Of a stretch of DNA of 64,000 nt, positions 1 through 9,497 are shown piece by piece (the stretch's first letter is position 1; each line of letters opens with the position of its first letter). The position numbers and the translations under genes are program-made. The stretch spans positions 372,001 to 436,000 of the forward strand of contig NZ_CP059202.1 of the NCBI RefSeq assembly GCF_014251815.1. The letters are read 5' to 3'. The DNA comes from Blattabacterium cuenoti (GTDB lineage Bacteria; Bacteroidota; Bacteroidia; Flavobacteriales; Blattabacteriaceae). A model generated the notes under the pieces. The model saw only the letters and a program-made list of their open reading frames with translations. It was not told where the DNA came from and did not search any database.

Positions 1-1206
1 GAATTTAAAAAACCACAATTTATCAAATTATTTACTTGGAATGGATCCAAAAAAGTACTTATATCTCCATGGAATTTTATTCGTTATCAAAAAAGTATTA
101 TACAAGCAGGATTATTATCTATAGAACCTTCTACCGGATTTATTAAAGCATGGGTAGGAGGAATAGATTTTAATTATTTTCAATATGATCATGTAGCACA
201 AACACAACGTCAGGTAGGTTCTATTTTTAAACCTATTTTATATGCTGCAGCTATTAATGAATTACATTATAACCCTTGTACAAAAATTTCAAATGATAAA
301 TTTCATTTAGGGAAATGGGCTCCTAGAAATTCTAACGGAAAATATGGAGGTTTTCTTACTTTAAAAGATGGTTTGGCTTTTTCTGTTAATACAATTTCAG
401 CTCGTTTAATATCAAAAATAACTCCAGGTCCAGTCATAAATTTAGCAAGAAATATGGGGATAGAATCCATGATTCCTGAACATCCATCTATTGCTCTTGG
501 TTCTGCTGATTTAACTTTATATGAAATGACAGGGGCATTCAATACATTTACTAATTATGGAGTTTACGTTAAACCTTCTATTTTAGTAAAAATAGAGGAT
601 GAAAATGGAAATTTAATTAAAGAACATATAGATATTAGTAGACGACAAGTTTTTAGTGAAGAAGTAGGATATATTATGTTAAAATTGATGCAAGGGGTAG
701 TTAAATATGGTACAGCAAAAAGATTACAATTGTACAATATAACAGGAGAAATAGCTGGAAAAACAGGAACAACTAATGAAAATTCAGATGGATGGTTTAT
801 AGGTATGATTCCTAATCTAACAACTGGAGTTTGGGTAGGATGGGAAGATAGATTTTCACATTTTGATAATATTCGATTGGGACAAGGGGCGAATATGGCT
901 TTACCTATATGGGCTTATTATATGAAAAGTTTATATAAAGATATTAATTTAATTTATCATGATAAATTATTATTTCATAAACCTAAAAATTATCAATCCT
1001 ATTGGGATCATTGTCATGAAAATCGTATTAAAATTAAAGAAAATAATGTAGAAGATGATGGAATCAATGATAAAAATGAAAAATACGAAGAAAAAGAGGA
1101 AAAAAACTCTTTAAAAGATAAAGAAATTTTAGATTTGGATCTGAATTTAAATTCAGAAAATAGTAAGGATAAGAATTATGATAAAAAAAATATTAATTTT
1201 AGATAA
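1..1206 (+). CDS. mrcA: Penicillin-binding protein 1A, C-terminal part (5' end outside window)
   Basis: This is the transpeptidase half of a bifunctional class A penicillin-binding protein, which cross-links peptidoglycan on the periplasmic side of the inner membrane. The frame is open from base 1, so the membrane anchor and glycosyltransferase domain lie upstream. In the visible 401 codons the active-site SxxK serine is residue 74 (GSIFKP), the SVN motif starts at residue 128 and the KTG triad is at 254-256 (AGKTGTTNENSDG). The last 60 or so residues are a lysine- and glutamate-rich, low-complexity tail. The stop lies inside serA, with a 29-base overlap. The PBP1A class is clear from all three motifs in order; the exact subclass (mrcA, ponA) is a name choice. 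Confidence 0.93.
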   Translation, partial: EFKKPQFIKLFTWNGSKKVLISPWNFIRYQKSIIQAGLLSIEPSTGFIKAWVGGIDFNYFQYDHVAQTQRQVGSIFKPILYAAAINELHYNPCTKISNDKFHLGKWAPRNSNGKYGGFLTLKDGLAFSVNTISARLISKITPGPVINLARNMGIESMIPEHPSIALGSADLTLYEMTGAFNTFTNYGVYVKPSILVKIEDENGNLIKEHIDISRRQVFSEEVGYIMLKLMQGVVKYGTAKRLQLYNITGEIAGKTGTTNENSDGWFIGMIPNLTTGVWVGWEDRFSHFDNIRLGQGANMALPIWAYYMKSLYKDINLIYHDKLLFHKPKNYQSYWDHCHENRIKIKENNVEDDGINDKNEKYEEKEEKNSLKDKEILDLDLNLNSENSKDKNYDKKNINFR

Positions 1207-2146
1207 AAATCATCCTTTTATTATATATAAATTAAAACAAAAAGGATTTCTATGCGATGAAAATTACAAAGATTCAACAGATGAAATGGATATATCTGTG
1301 TATGATGGAGTAATTTTAAGAAGTAGATTAAAAATAGACAAAGAATTCATTGAAAAAGCTATAAACTTAAAATTTATAGCTCGTATTGGATCTGGAATAG
1401 AAAATATAGACAAAAACTATGCTAAAAAAAAAGGAATAGTCTTAATTTCTTCTCCTGAAGGAAATAAAGATGCAGTAGCAGAACATGCTATAGGGATGCT
1501 TCTATCCATGATGAATTATATTATTCGTTCCCATCAACAAATAACCATAAAAAGAAAATGGAGCAGAGAAATAAATAGAGGGACAGAAATTATGGGAAAA
1601 ACAATAAGTATTATTGGATATGGAAATACAGGAAAAGCTTTTGCAAAAAAATTATCTGGTTTTGATGCTAAAATATTGTGTTACGACATATTGCCTAAAG
1701 TAGGAGATATTTATGCAAAACAGGTGAATATGAGCTACATTTTTAAAAAATCAGATATAGTAAGTTTACATGTCCCTTATACTGAAAAAACAAAAGGAAT
1801 GATGAACTATAATTTTATAAAAAAATTTAATAAGCCTTTTTATTTTGTAAACACCTCCCGTGGAGGGTGTGTAATTACGAATCATTTGGTAGAGGCATTA
1901 AAAAATGGAAAAATAAGTGGAGCATGTTTAGATGTATTAGAGTATGAAAATTATTCTTTGAGTAATATTTTTCATCATCATAATAAAAGTTTTATTTATC
2001 TTGTTCGCGCTAACAAGGTGGTACTTACCCCACATATCGCGGGATGGACCAAAGAATCAAAATATAAAATGGATAAAATAATTGTGGAAAAAATTATTTT
2101 TTTAAATAAGAAATTAAAATGTAACATGACTTCAACACAAAATTGA
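1178..2146 (+). CDS. serA: D-3-phosphoglycerate dehydrogenase, short form without ACT domain
   Basis: This NAD-dependent 2-hydroxyacid dehydrogenase most likely oxidises 3-phosphoglycerate, the first step of serine synthesis. The Rossmann motif GYGNTG lies at residues 147-152. The family catalytic set is visible as Arg228 (NTSRGG), Glu255 (LDVLE) and His286 (PHIAGW). At 322 residues it ends soon after the catalytic histidine and lacks the C-terminal ACT domain that senses serine in longer SerA proteins, so feedback control is probably absent. The ATG lies inside the 3' end of the PBP gene, suggesting translational coupling. Serine made here would feed cysE and cysK a few kilobases away. Another 2-hydroxyacid dehydrogenase specificity cannot be excluded. 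Confidence 0.82.
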   Translation: MIKKILILDKNHPFIIYKLKQKGFLCDENYKDSTDEMDISVYDGVILRSRLKIDKEFIEKAINLKFIARIGSGIENIDKNYAKKKGIVLISSPEGNKDAVAEHAIGMLLSMMNYIIRSHQQITIKRKWSREINRGTEIMGKTISIIGYGNTGKAFAKKLSGFDAKILCYDILPKVGDIYAKQVNMSYIFKKSDIVSLHVPYTEKTKGMMNYNFIKKFNKPFYFVNTSRGGCVITNHLVEALKNGKISGACLDVLEYENYSLSNIFHHHNKSFIYLVRANKVVLTPHIAGWTKESKYKMDKIIVEKIIFLNKKLKCNMTSTQN

Positions 2147-2172
2147 ATTTTTGAAAGGAACTTACCTAATTT

Positions 2173-3825
2173 CTAATACACATCTTTCAAATATCTTCCT
2201 TCTTTTTTCATTTTTTTTATAAAAAGCCTTGAGTCGCATTTTCCTACTTTTTCTATTATACGACAAATCATTTTTTCTACATCCACACTCATAGGGGTTT
2301 TACTTCCACAAATATAAACATAAGCACCATTTTTTATCCAAGAAAAAAATTCTACTTTATTTTCCCATATTTTATTTTGAACATAAATTCTTTTTTCCTG
2401 ATCCCTAGAAAAAGATAGACTTACGCGATTAAGTATTCCTTTTTTTTTCCAATTTTGGATTTCTTCTTTATACAAAAAATCTGCATCAAAATGTTGATAT
2501 CCAAAAAACAACCAATTTTTTCCCGTAGCTTTTATTGCTTCTCTTTCATACAAAAAAGAACGAAAAGGGGCAATTCCAGTTCCAGGTCCAATAAGAATTA
2601 TATCTTTGTCAGAATCGGGTAGTTTAAACATTTTATTTTTGTAAATGAAAAAAAACAGTTTATCGCCCATTTTAAGTTTAGATAAAAAATCAGAACAGTG
2701 ACCATATACAGTTTCTCCATTGAATTGAAAGCTATGACGAGATACAGTAATATGAATTATGCCCCCATGAGCAGTAGGTGATGAAGAAATAGAATATAAT
2801 CTCGGTTTTATTGGTTCTATAATTTCCATCAAATCTTTTAAATAAAATTTATTTTTCATAGGAAATTCTATTAAAAGATCAATAAGTTTCCATTTCTTAT
2901 CTAAAGAAATATTTTTTTTTTCAGATAGAAAAGAATATTTTTTGATAAAATTTTCAGATAAAAAAAGAATATTTTTTTTCCTTTTAAAAAAATTGAACAT
3001 ATTGTTTTTTTCTTTATACTCTTCGAATTCTTCTTTTCTATTTTGTTTTAAATATTTTATAATATTATCTACTTCATTGGACGGATTTTCAGGAAAAACA
3101 CCTATAGAGTCACCAGGAAGATATTGAACTTTGTTTGGAATACGTATTTCAATATGATGAATCTCTTTATCAGTCCCTTTTTCATTTAAAATTATATTAT
3201 TGGAAATTTTTCCATATATCTTATGATTTATATTTTCATATTTTTTTTTTTTAAAGAAATTTACAATTTCTGAAAACCATATATTTGCTTGATCTTCATA
3301 ATTAACGTCGCACTTATGTAATGGAACGATTCTCATCGCTCCTATATCATATAAACGTTTATCTATATCGTCTCCTGCTTTACAAAAATAAGTATAAGAT
3401 TTATCCCCCAATGCTAATACACTATACTTCATGTTCTTTAGAAAAAGATTTTTATTATAATGAATAAAATTAAAAAAAGATTTTGCAGAAGAAGGAGGTT
3501 CGCCCTCCCCATGCGTACTTATTATAACGAAAAAATAATTTTCTTTTTCTAAATTTTTCAAACGATATTCATCTAAACTGATCAGTTTTACTTGAAATTC
3601 TTCCTTTTTAGCTTTTTTATAAATATCAAAAGCTAAATTTTTAGCATTTCCCGTTTCCGTACCATAAACTATGGTTATTTTTTCTTCCTTTTTTTTTCTA
3701 AATTTTTGAAAATCTTTTTCAGATAATAACAATCCAGACATATAACCACTCATCCATATAATCTCTTCTTGAGAAGACTCCTGTATTAACTTAAAAAATA
3801 TTTCTCTATTTGATTTAGATAACAT
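2173..3825 (-). CDS. cysJ: Sulfite reductase flavoprotein (alpha) subunit
   Basis: This FMN/FAD diflavin reductase passes electrons from NADPH to the sulfite reductase hemoprotein in assimilatory sulfate reduction. An N-terminal flavodoxin domain shows the FMN loop YGTETGN at residues 54-60. The FAD domain carries the RLYSISSSP motif, and the NADPH domain carries GPGTGIAPFRSF and YICGS. The end, GRYLKDVY, is the usual C-terminus of this reductase family. At 550 residues it is a little shorter than enterobacterial CysJ (about 600). The coding strand has a run of 12 adenines (3241-3252 on the plus strand). cysK and cysE follow on the same strand. No hemoprotein gene (cysI) is in the window, so its partner must be elsewhere. 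Confidence 0.88.
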   Translation of the reverse strand: MLSKSNREIFFKLIQESSQEEIIWMSGYMSGLLLSEKDFQKFRKKKEEKITIVYGTETGNAKNLAFDIYKKAKKEEFQVKLISLDEYRLKNLEKENYFFVIISTHGEGEPPSSAKSFFNFIHYNKNLFLKNMKYSVLALGDKSYTYFCKAGDDIDKRLYDIGAMRIVPLHKCDVNYEDQANIWFSEIVNFFKKKKYENINHKIYGKISNNIILNEKGTDKEIHHIEIRIPNKVQYLPGDSIGVFPENPSNEVDNIIKYLKQNRKEEFEEYKEKNNMFNFFKRKKNILFLSENFIKKYSFLSEKKNISLDKKWKLIDLLIEFPMKNKFYLKDLMEIIEPIKPRLYSISSSPTAHGGIIHITVSRHSFQFNGETVYGHCSDFLSKLKMGDKLFFFIYKNKMFKLPDSDKDIILIGPGTGIAPFRSFLYEREAIKATGKNWLFFGYQHFDADFLYKEEIQNWKKKGILNRVSLSFSRDQEKRIYVQNKIWENKVEFFSWIKNGAYVYICGSKTPMSVDVEKMICRIIEKVGKCDSRLFIKKMKKEGRYLKDVY

Positions 3826-3966
3826 TTTTATTTTATTTATATTTTATAATAAGTTTTTTTTATCAAAAATATCATACAACTCAACATAAACAACCATTTT
3901 AAATAAGTATTATTAGGCGTCAAAAAAAGTTTTGATGATTCTTTACATACAATCTATACTATAGAT
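3826..3966 (-). promoter_or_regulatory. cysJ-cysK spacer with possible cysJ promoter
   Basis: These 141 AT-rich bases lie upstream of cysJ and downstream of cysK on the minus strand. Read on that strand there is a TTGACG followed after about 16 bases by TAAAAT, which resembles a generic -35/-10 pair. Bacteroidota usually use a different promoter consensus, so this is weak. I see no stem-loop with a T-run and no RNA gene. Confidence 0.2.
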
Positions 3967-4878
3967 CTATAAAAAAAGATCATCAACTGATAAATATCTT
4001 TCTCCAGTATCATAATTTATTGTTAAAATCGTAGATCTTTTCGAAAATTTCGATAATTGTTTTTCTATAGCAGACAATGAGGCTCCAGTAGATATTCCAA
4101 CGAGAATTCCTTCTTTTTTTGCCATTTTTCTAACATAATGAAAGGCTTCTTCTTTAGATACTAAAAAAGTTCCATCTAATATTTTGATATTTAAAATAGA
4201 TGGAATAAAACCTGCCCCTAATCCTTGTAAAGCATGAGAATTAGGTTTTCCTCCAAATATAACTGGAGACTCTATTGGTTCTACAGAAAATATTTTTACA
4301 TTTGGAAACTTATTTTTTAATATTTCCCCTATTCCAGTAATATGACCTCCAGTCCCTACTCCTGTAATGAAATAATCGATTCCCTTAGGAAAAGCGCTTA
4401 TTATTTCGTTTGCCGTTGTCTTCTTGTGTATATTTGGATTCGAAATATTATCAAATTGTTTAGGCATCCAGGAATTCGGAATAGTATTAGTTAATTCTTC
4501 AGCCTTTTGAATAGCTCCTTTCATGCCATCTTCTTTTGGAGTAAGAACAAATTTAGCTCCAAAAATAGAAAATAATTTTCTTCTCTCGATACTCATAGAT
4601 TCCGGCATGACTAAAATAAGACGATATTCTTTCACAGAACAAACTATAGCCAATCCTATTCCCGTATTTCCGGAAGTCGGTTCTATGATTATATCGCCTT
4701 TATGAATAATTCCTTTTTTTTCTGCATCTTCTACCATAGATAAAGCAATTCTATCTTTTATACTTCCTCCAGGATTATTTTTTTCCAATTTTATCCATAC
4801 ATTATAATCAGGAAACAATCTTTTTAAATGTACATGAGGTGTATTTCCTATAGTTTTTAAAATATTATCAACTTTCAT
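3967..4878 (-). CDS. cysK: Cysteine synthase (O-acetylserine sulfhydrylase)
   Basis: This PLP enzyme makes cysteine from O-acetylserine and sulfide. The PLP lysine is Lys41 in PGGSIKDR. The substrate-binding loop TSGNTG is at residues 68-73, and the glycine-rich phosphate loop GTGGH follows. The 303-residue length is normal for CysK/CysM. It is followed upstream by cysE on the same strand with a 30-base gap, so the two steps from serine to cysteine are probably co-transcribed. CysM-type substrate preference cannot be ruled out from sequence, but pairing with cysE favours CysK. Confidence 0.94.
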   Translation of the reverse strand: MKVDNILKTIGNTPHVHLKRLFPDYNVWIKLEKNNPGGSIKDRIALSMVEDAEKKGIIHKGDIIIEPTSGNTGIGLAIVCSVKEYRLILVMPESMSIERRKLFSIFGAKFVLTPKEDGMKGAIQKAEELTNTIPNSWMPKQFDNISNPNIHKKTTANEIISAFPKGIDYFITGVGTGGHITGIGEILKNKFPNVKIFSVEPIESPVIFGGKPNSHALQGLGAGFIPSILNIKILDGTFLVSKEEAFHYVRKMAKKEGILVGISTGASLSAIEKQLSKFSKRSTILTINYDTGERYLSVDDLFL

Positions 4879-4908
4879 TTTTTTTTCTTTTTATTTTATA
4901 TCATATTA

Positions 4909-5733
4909 TTATATCATAAAATTAATAGGATCAGGAAAAGGGCTATTATTTCTCATTTTTATTTCATTTTTTTGGTATACTATAGAAAATGGAGGAACAC
5001 TTTTTGTTACCCAAACATTGCCTCCAAGTACACTATCGTGGCCTATTATAGTTTCTCCTCCTAAAACAGTAGCTCCTGAATAAATTGTAACTTGATCTTC
5101 TATTGTAGGATGACGTTTTGTATTTGCTAATTTCTTATCTACATAAATAGCCCCTAGTGTTACGCCTTGATATATTTTAACTTTGTTCCCTATTTTTGTA
5201 CTAGAACCTATAACTATTCCTGTTCCATGATCAATAGCAAAAGCTTCTCCTATTTGAGCAGATGCATGAATATCCACTCCAGTCTGACTGTGAGCATATT
5301 CTGTAATTAATCTTGGAATAATTGGAACTCCTTGAATACACAATTGATGTGCAATTCTGTATAACGCAGTAGCAAAAAAACCAGGATAAGAAAGAAAAAC
5401 TTCTTCTATAACTGTTGCTGCAGGATCAGATTTTAATATTGCGTTAGCATCTATTATCAATATATTATAAATATCAGGAACTTTTTTAAAAAAAACTTTA
5501 GTTAAATTATTACTATCTTTTTCATTTATATTTAATTCAATAAAAATTTCATATAAAAGTTTTTTTAATTTTTCGTAATTCTTTTTGAAAAAAACTGCAT
5601 CATTCAAAATATTTTGATCGGGAGTAAATAAAGTATAAAATAATTTTTTGACAAAATTTTCAGATTTTTTCTTATTAGGAAAAGAAATTTTCCTTTTATT
5701 ATTTTCAAGTATAGTTGTTAAAAAATCTAACAT
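4909..5733 (-). CDS. cysE: Serine O-acetyltransferase
   Basis: This enzyme transfers acetyl from acetyl-CoA to serine, giving the O-acetylserine used by CysK. The N-terminal 130 residues are the helical SAT domain. The rest is a left-handed beta-helix built of hexapeptide repeats, with the catalytic Asp154 (GVDIH) and His169 (DHGTGIVIG). The C-terminus ends in NFMI, and a terminal isoleucine is the feature that docks CysE into the CysK active site in the known cysteine synthase complex. The length of 274 residues is normal. The gene reads away from icd across a 383-base spacer that must hold its promoter. Confidence 0.93.
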   Translation of the reverse strand: MLDFLTTILENNKRKISFPNKKKSENFVKKLFYTLFTPDQNILNDAVFFKKNYEKLKKLLYEIFIELNINEKDSNNLTKVFFKKVPDIYNILIIDANAILKSDPAATVIEEVFLSYPGFFATALYRIAHQLCIQGVPIIPRLITEYAHSQTGVDIHASAQIGEAFAIDHGTGIVIGSSTKIGNKVKIYQGVTLGAIYVDKKLANTKRHPTIEDQVTIYSGATVLGGETIIGHDSVLGGNVWVTKSVPPFSIVYQKNEIKMRNNSPFPDPINFMI

Positions 5734-5779
5734 TTATTTTTTTTGATTTGTATTGTATCATACAAAAAAAATTGCACAC

Positions 5780-5805
5780 TTACACTTTGTTGTAGTTAAG
5801 TGTAA
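5780..5805. repeat. Perfect inverted repeat TTACACTT-N10-AAGTGTAA
   Basis: Two 8-base arms, TTACACTT and AAGTGTAA, are exact reverse complements separated by 10 bases. They lie 47-72 bases upstream of the cysE start codon. There is no T-run on either side, so an intrinsic terminator is unlikely. An operator or an mRNA leader hairpin for cysE is possible. Confidence 0.5.
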
Positions 5806-5853
5806 ACTAAACTATTAACGTTGTTGACAGTTTTATTTTAACTAACTAAATCG

Positions 5854-5867
5854 TCATTCTAGAATGA
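5854..5867. repeat. 14-base perfect palindrome TCATTCTAGAATGA
   Basis: The sequence equals its own reverse complement over 14 bases with no spacer, the form expected of a dimeric-regulator site. It sits near the middle of the cysE-icd spacer, about 120 bases from cysE and 250 from icd. The function is unknown. Confidence 0.45.
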
Positions 5868-6010
5868 TATTTTTAAATGTGAATGAAGAACCTAACTAAC
5901 TGCAAGAATAATTTAAATATGTTCCTGTACTATGTAATAGTAATAAAAAAAATACCCTTATGATATGAGATTTAATTTTTGAAAAATTAGATACACATTT
6001 TTTTACAAGA

Positions 6011-6026
6011 CAGGTATATACACCTG
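6011..6026. repeat. Near-perfect palindrome CAGGTATATACACCTG
   Basis: Fourteen of 16 positions are symmetric (arms CAGGT and ACCTG around a TATA core). It lies about 90 bases upstream of the icd start. It resembles an operator more than a terminator because no T-run follows. The function is unknown. Confidence 0.4.
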
Positions 6027-6116
6027 ATGTATGATAATTCCACAAATATAAGAATTTCTTTTTTTTAAAAAAACATATTATATTATCAAACTTTTCACAA
6101 TAAATTTTTCAAGTTT

Positions 6117-7343
6117 ATGAAAAAAATTAAAGTTACTAATCCTATAGTAGAAATAGATGGAGATGAAATGGCCAGAGTCATATGGAAATATATAAAAGAA
6201 TATTTTATTTTTCCTTATTTAGATATAAATATTATTTACTTTGATTTAGGAATAAAAAATAGAAATAGCACAGATGACCAAATAACTATAGATGCAGCGT
6301 ATGCTATAAAAAAATATAACGTAGGAATTAAATGCGCTACTATTACACCAGATGATGATAGGATGAAAGAATTTCATCTAAAAAAAATGTGGAAATCTCC
6401 AAATGGAACCATTAGAAACATTATTAATGGAACTGTTTTTAGAGAACCTATTATCATAAAAACTATTCCTCGTTTAATTCCTAATTGGAAAAACCCCATA
6501 TGTATAGCAAGACATGCTTATGCTGATCAATATCAAGCTACAGACTTTATTATCAAAAAAAAAGGAAAATTGTATATTTCTTTTATTCCAGATAATAGTG
6601 AAAAAAATAAACCAATAAAACTGAAAATTCATCATTTCATGGGACCTGGTGTGGCTATGGGAATGTATAATACGGATCAATCTATTTATAGATTTGCTCG
6701 TTCTTGTTTTAACTATTCTGTATATAAAAAATGGCCTCTTTTTTTATCTACAAAAAATACTATTTTAAAAGCATATGATGGAAGATTTAAAGACATATTT
6801 CAAGAAATATATAATAATGAATTTAAATCTCAATTTGAAAGCTTACAGATTACTTATGAACATCGTTTAATTGATGATATGGTGGCTAAAGCAATTAAAT
6901 CAAATGGAAAATTTATATGGGCTTGTAAAAATTATGATGGAGATGTGCTATCGGATTGCGTCGCCCAAGGGTTTTGTTCATTGGGAATGATGACTTCTAT
7001 TTTACTTACTTCAGATGGAAAAACTTTAGAATCTGAAGCGGCTCACGGAACTATAACGAGACATTACAGATTACATAAAAATGGACAAGAAACATCTACC
7101 AATCCTATTGCTTCTATTTTTTCTTGGACTAGGGGATTAAAACATCGTGCTATTCTAGATAAGAATAAAGATTTAAAACTTTTTTCAGAAAAAATGGAGA
7201 AAGCATGTATAGATTTTGTAGAATCTGGAAAAATGACTAAAGATTTGCTTCAATTATCTTATCATAAAAAAAATAGTTATTTGAATACTAAAACTTTTCT
7301 TATAGAACTCAAAAATTTTTTTGATAAAAAAATAAACGAATAA
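6117..7343 (+). CDS. icd: NADP-dependent isocitrate dehydrogenase, eukaryote-like (type II) family
   Basis: This enzyme oxidatively decarboxylates isocitrate to 2-oxoglutarate, supplying NADPH and the glutamate skeleton. The N-terminus ([16 protein letters not shown]) and the 408-residue length match the homodimeric type II IDH family shared with eukaryotic enzymes, not the E. coli Icd type. Motifs include [22 protein letters not shown] and the nucleotide-binding segment [11 protein letters not shown]. The gene is monocistronic, with the convergent menE ending 10 bases away. Its promoter must lie in the long spacer before it. Function is clear; the NADP preference is inferred from the family. 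Confidence 0.95.
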   Translation: MKKIKVTNPIVEIDGDEMARVIWKYIKEYFIFPYLDINIIYFDLGIKNRNSTDDQITIDAAYAIKKYNVGIKCATITPDDDRMKEFHLKKMWKSPNGTIRNIINGTVFREPIIIKTIPRLIPNWKNPICIARHAYADQYQATDFIIKKKGKLYISFIPDNSEKNKPIKLKIHHFMGPGVAMGMYNTDQSIYRFARSCFNYSVYKKWPLFLSTKNTILKAYDGRFKDIFQEIYNNEFKSQFESLQITYEHRLIDDMVAKAIKSNGKFIWACKNYDGDVLSDCVAQGFCSLGMMTSILLTSDGKTLESEAAHGTITRHYRLHKNGQETSTNPIASIFSWTRGLKHRAILDKNKDLKLFSEKMEKACIDFVESGKMTKDLLQLSYHKKNSYLNTKTFLIELKNFFDKKINE

Positions 7344-7353
7344 ACTAAAAAAA

Positions 7354-8397
7354 CTATGTTCTTATTATTTTTTTTGTAATTTCTTTTCTTCTGAATTTCT
7401 CCAATAAATCATCTGTAAAATGAGGAATAAAAAAAATCCTTTTAGGTTTGTAAAATTTCTTATTGCCATTAAAAATAGTATTTGGAATATGTAATGAAAA
7501 GGGGGGACCTTCAACAATTAATATTAATTTTTCTCCTAAAATTTTGTCTGGCATTGAGGATATAAAAAATCGTTTTTCATAGGGGATAAAAGAACTAATT
7601 TCCTTTTCTACTAACTCAGGAATAATTTTAATTCCTCCACTGTTAATAACATTGTCATATCTACCTATCCAAATAAATGTATTTTTAGATATCATATGAA
7701 CAATATCATTAGTCTGAACAAACGAATCCATAGAATATGGAGAAAAAATACGTAAACAATTTCTGTTATCTACCCTTAAAAAAACATCTTGAAACGATTT
7801 ATAAAAAGTAGATTTATTGGGACCATTAATTTTTTTTATGGCGACATGACCTGATGTTTCTGTCATTCCATAAGTAGCATAACAAATTGTTGAAACATTC
7901 TGTAATTTTTTTTCTAAAAAATTTGAAATAGAATGTCCTCCTATTAAAACAATTCTAATATATTTTAAATATTTTAAACTAAAAAAAACTTGTATAGGAA
8001 CCATTGATGTGATATCAAAATATTCTTTAATATTTTTTAAAGGATTAGATGATGGAAGGACACAATATATTTTCCATTTAAAAATAATAGCACGCACTAA
8101 AAACATTTTAGCAGCGATAAAATCTGCAGACAAACATAATAATCCTCTAATTCCTTTTTTATTAATTTTTAAGAATTCTACAGTTCTTATAGCTCTTTCA
8201 TGCATGTATTTCTTACGTAAAAAAATAGTTTTAGGAATCCCCGTTGTTCCAGAAGTTAAAGATAATATAGGCTTATTGCTATACCAATCTTTTAAAAAAG
8301 AAAAAATGGATTTTTTCCAATAATCTTTTTCTTCATTTTTTTTTTTTAAAAAATAATAATAATTAGATATTTCATTAGAAGAAAAATCTATCCACAT
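7354..8397 (-). CDS. menE: o-Succinylbenzoate-CoA ligase
   Basis: This acyl-adenylate ligase activates o-succinylbenzoate to its CoA thioester in menaquinone synthesis. The AMP-binding P-loop LTSGTTGIPK is at residues 47-56, with ATYGMTETSG further on and IGRYDNVINSGG near the C-terminal subdomain hinge. At 347 residues it is much shorter than typical MenE (450-490); the N-terminus is compressed, a form also common in Bacteroidota. It is the last gene of the menB-menA-hydrolase-menC-menE run, and its start overlaps the menC stop by 10 bases. A run of 12 adenines lies near its 5' end on the coding strand. The pathway assignment rests on both motif and context. Confidence 0.87.
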   Translation of the reverse strand: MWIDFSSNEISNYYYFLKKKNEEKDYWKKSIFSFLKDWYSNKPILSLTSGTTGIPKTIFLRKKYMHERAIRTVEFLKINKKGIRGLLCLSADFIAAKMFLVRAIIFKWKIYCVLPSSNPLKNIKEYFDITSMVPIQVFFSLKYLKYIRIVLIGGHSISNFLEKKLQNVSTICYATYGMTETSGHVAIKKINGPNKSTFYKSFQDVFLRVDNRNCLRIFSPYSMDSFVQTNDIVHMISKNTFIWIGRYDNVINSGGIKIIPELVEKEISSFIPYEKRFFISSMPDKILGEKLILIVEGPPFSLHIPNTIFNGNKKFYKPKRIFFIPHFTDDLLEKFRRKEITKKIIRT

Positions 8398-9485
8398 TTT
8401 TTTTTATTTAATTTGAATAACATTTTTATTTTCCATTTTACAAATGGATTATACCAAATAGAACCTTTTTTAATTTCTAAAGGAGATTTCCAATTATTTA
8501 CATATAGAGTTCCTGTATTTAATCCATGTGTATAATTTTGATTATTATATTTTTTTTGCATTATAAAAGTCCATTGAGCAATAGCATTAATTCCAATATT
8601 ACTTTCAAAAGAAGAACTAACGCACCATTTTATTCTTCTTTTCATTGCTTCTATTATCCATTCTTCAGATCCATAAAATCCTCCATTTACACTAGGTTTC
8701 AATATGATATATTGAGGTTGAATCACGTCCAATAATTTCCTTTTTTCTTTTAAAATATTAACATTAGCTAATTCTTCATCTAATGCTATAGGTAATTTTG
8801 ATTTTTTACATATTTTTGACATTTCTTTCCAATTACCGGGCGGTATTGGTTGTTCCATTAAATCAATTATATTCAAATCATAAAATTTATTTAAACAATA
8901 TAAAGCTTCTTTAATATTTTTGAAACAACCATTCGCATCTACACGGATTTTTATAAATGGATATTTTTTTTTGATTTCTTTTATAATAGAATATTGATTA
9001 AAAAAATTCATATTAATCTTTATTTTTATAAATGAACAACCTTTAATAATTTGGGATTCAATTTTTTTTATTGCATGTTTTCTATTTTTAAAAGAATTTA
9101 GCCATATAATTCCGTTTACAGGAACACCTTCTTTTCCATGGGTAAATTTAGAATGATATAACACAGGAAATTGATTTTTCAAACTTAAAATAGATTGTTC
9201 CAATCCAAATAAAATAGATGAATATGAAATATGTTTATAGTCTCTTTTCAAAAAAAGAATTTTTTCGGAAATATTTTTTAGCTCAATTTCAAATTTTTTC
9301 AAGTTATTTAAAGCATATTGATCTAATATTGGGTTACATTCTCCTATTCCTATCTTATCGTTTTTTCTTAAAATAATAAACCATATAGTATTTTTTTGAA
9401 ATATTGTATTAGAGTTAGATATTTTTTTTTTGAAAAAAAATATTCGTTTTTCAAAAAAAAAATGAATTTTTTGATTTATATTCAT
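8388..9485 (-). CDS. menC: o-Succinylbenzoate synthase (enolase superfamily)
   Basis: This enzyme dehydrates SHCHC to o-succinylbenzoate, the step before MenE. The enolase-superfamily barrel residues are in place: KIK at 154-156, Asp183 (RVDANG), Glu211 (MEQPIPPG), Asp236 (LDEELA) and Lys263 (LKPSVNGG). These give the metal ligands and both catalytic lysines. The length is 365 residues. The protein is very lysine- and phenylalanine-rich at its N-terminus, reflecting AT-biased codons. Dipeptide epimerases share the fold, but the position between menA and menE settles the assignment. Confidence 0.88.
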   Translation of the reverse strand: MNINQKIHFFFEKRIFFFKKKISNSNTIFQKNTIWFIILRKNDKIGIGECNPILDQYALNNLKKFEIELKNISEKILFLKRDYKHISYSSILFGLEQSILSLKNQFPVLYHSKFTHGKEGVPVNGIIWLNSFKNRKHAIKKIESQIIKGCSFIKIKINMNFFNQYSIIKEIKKKYPFIKIRVDANGCFKNIKEALYCLNKFYDLNIIDLMEQPIPPGNWKEMSKICKKSKLPIALDEELANVNILKEKRKLLDVIQPQYIILKPSVNGGFYGSEEWIIEAMKRRIKWCVSSSFESNIGINAIAQWTFIMQKKYNNQNYTHGLNTGTLYVNNWKSPLEIKKGSIWYNPFVKWKIKMLFKLNKKKCG

Positions 9486-9497
9486 TTATTTATATTT

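Larger units (their letters stand above)
5734..6116. other. Gene-free divergent spacer between cysE and icd
   Basis: This 383-base region is the longest non-coding stretch in the window. It must carry the promoters of cysE (leftward) and icd (rightward). I found no tRNA T-loop signature and no convincing ORF. It holds three short inverted repeats, listed separately at 5780-5805, 5854-5867 and 6011-6026. Its length is unusual for this compact sequence, so it may also contain the decayed remains of a lost gene. Confidence 0.6.

Noticed and set aside
303-542. Minus-strand frame inside the PBP gene, and similar frames opposite dnaK, groEL, fusA, ftsH and rplB.
   Set aside because: They lie opposite strongly conserved genes and have no recognisable protein features; they are shadows of codon usage.
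1178-1206. A frameshift joining the PBP gene and serA.
   Set aside because: The overlap is a normal 29-base gene overlap in different frames; both proteins have complete, unrelated domains.
5734-6116. A tRNA gene in the long spacer.
   Set aside because: No T-loop (GTTCRANNC-like) with a matching acceptor stem was found on either strand by eye; a covariance search would be decisive.
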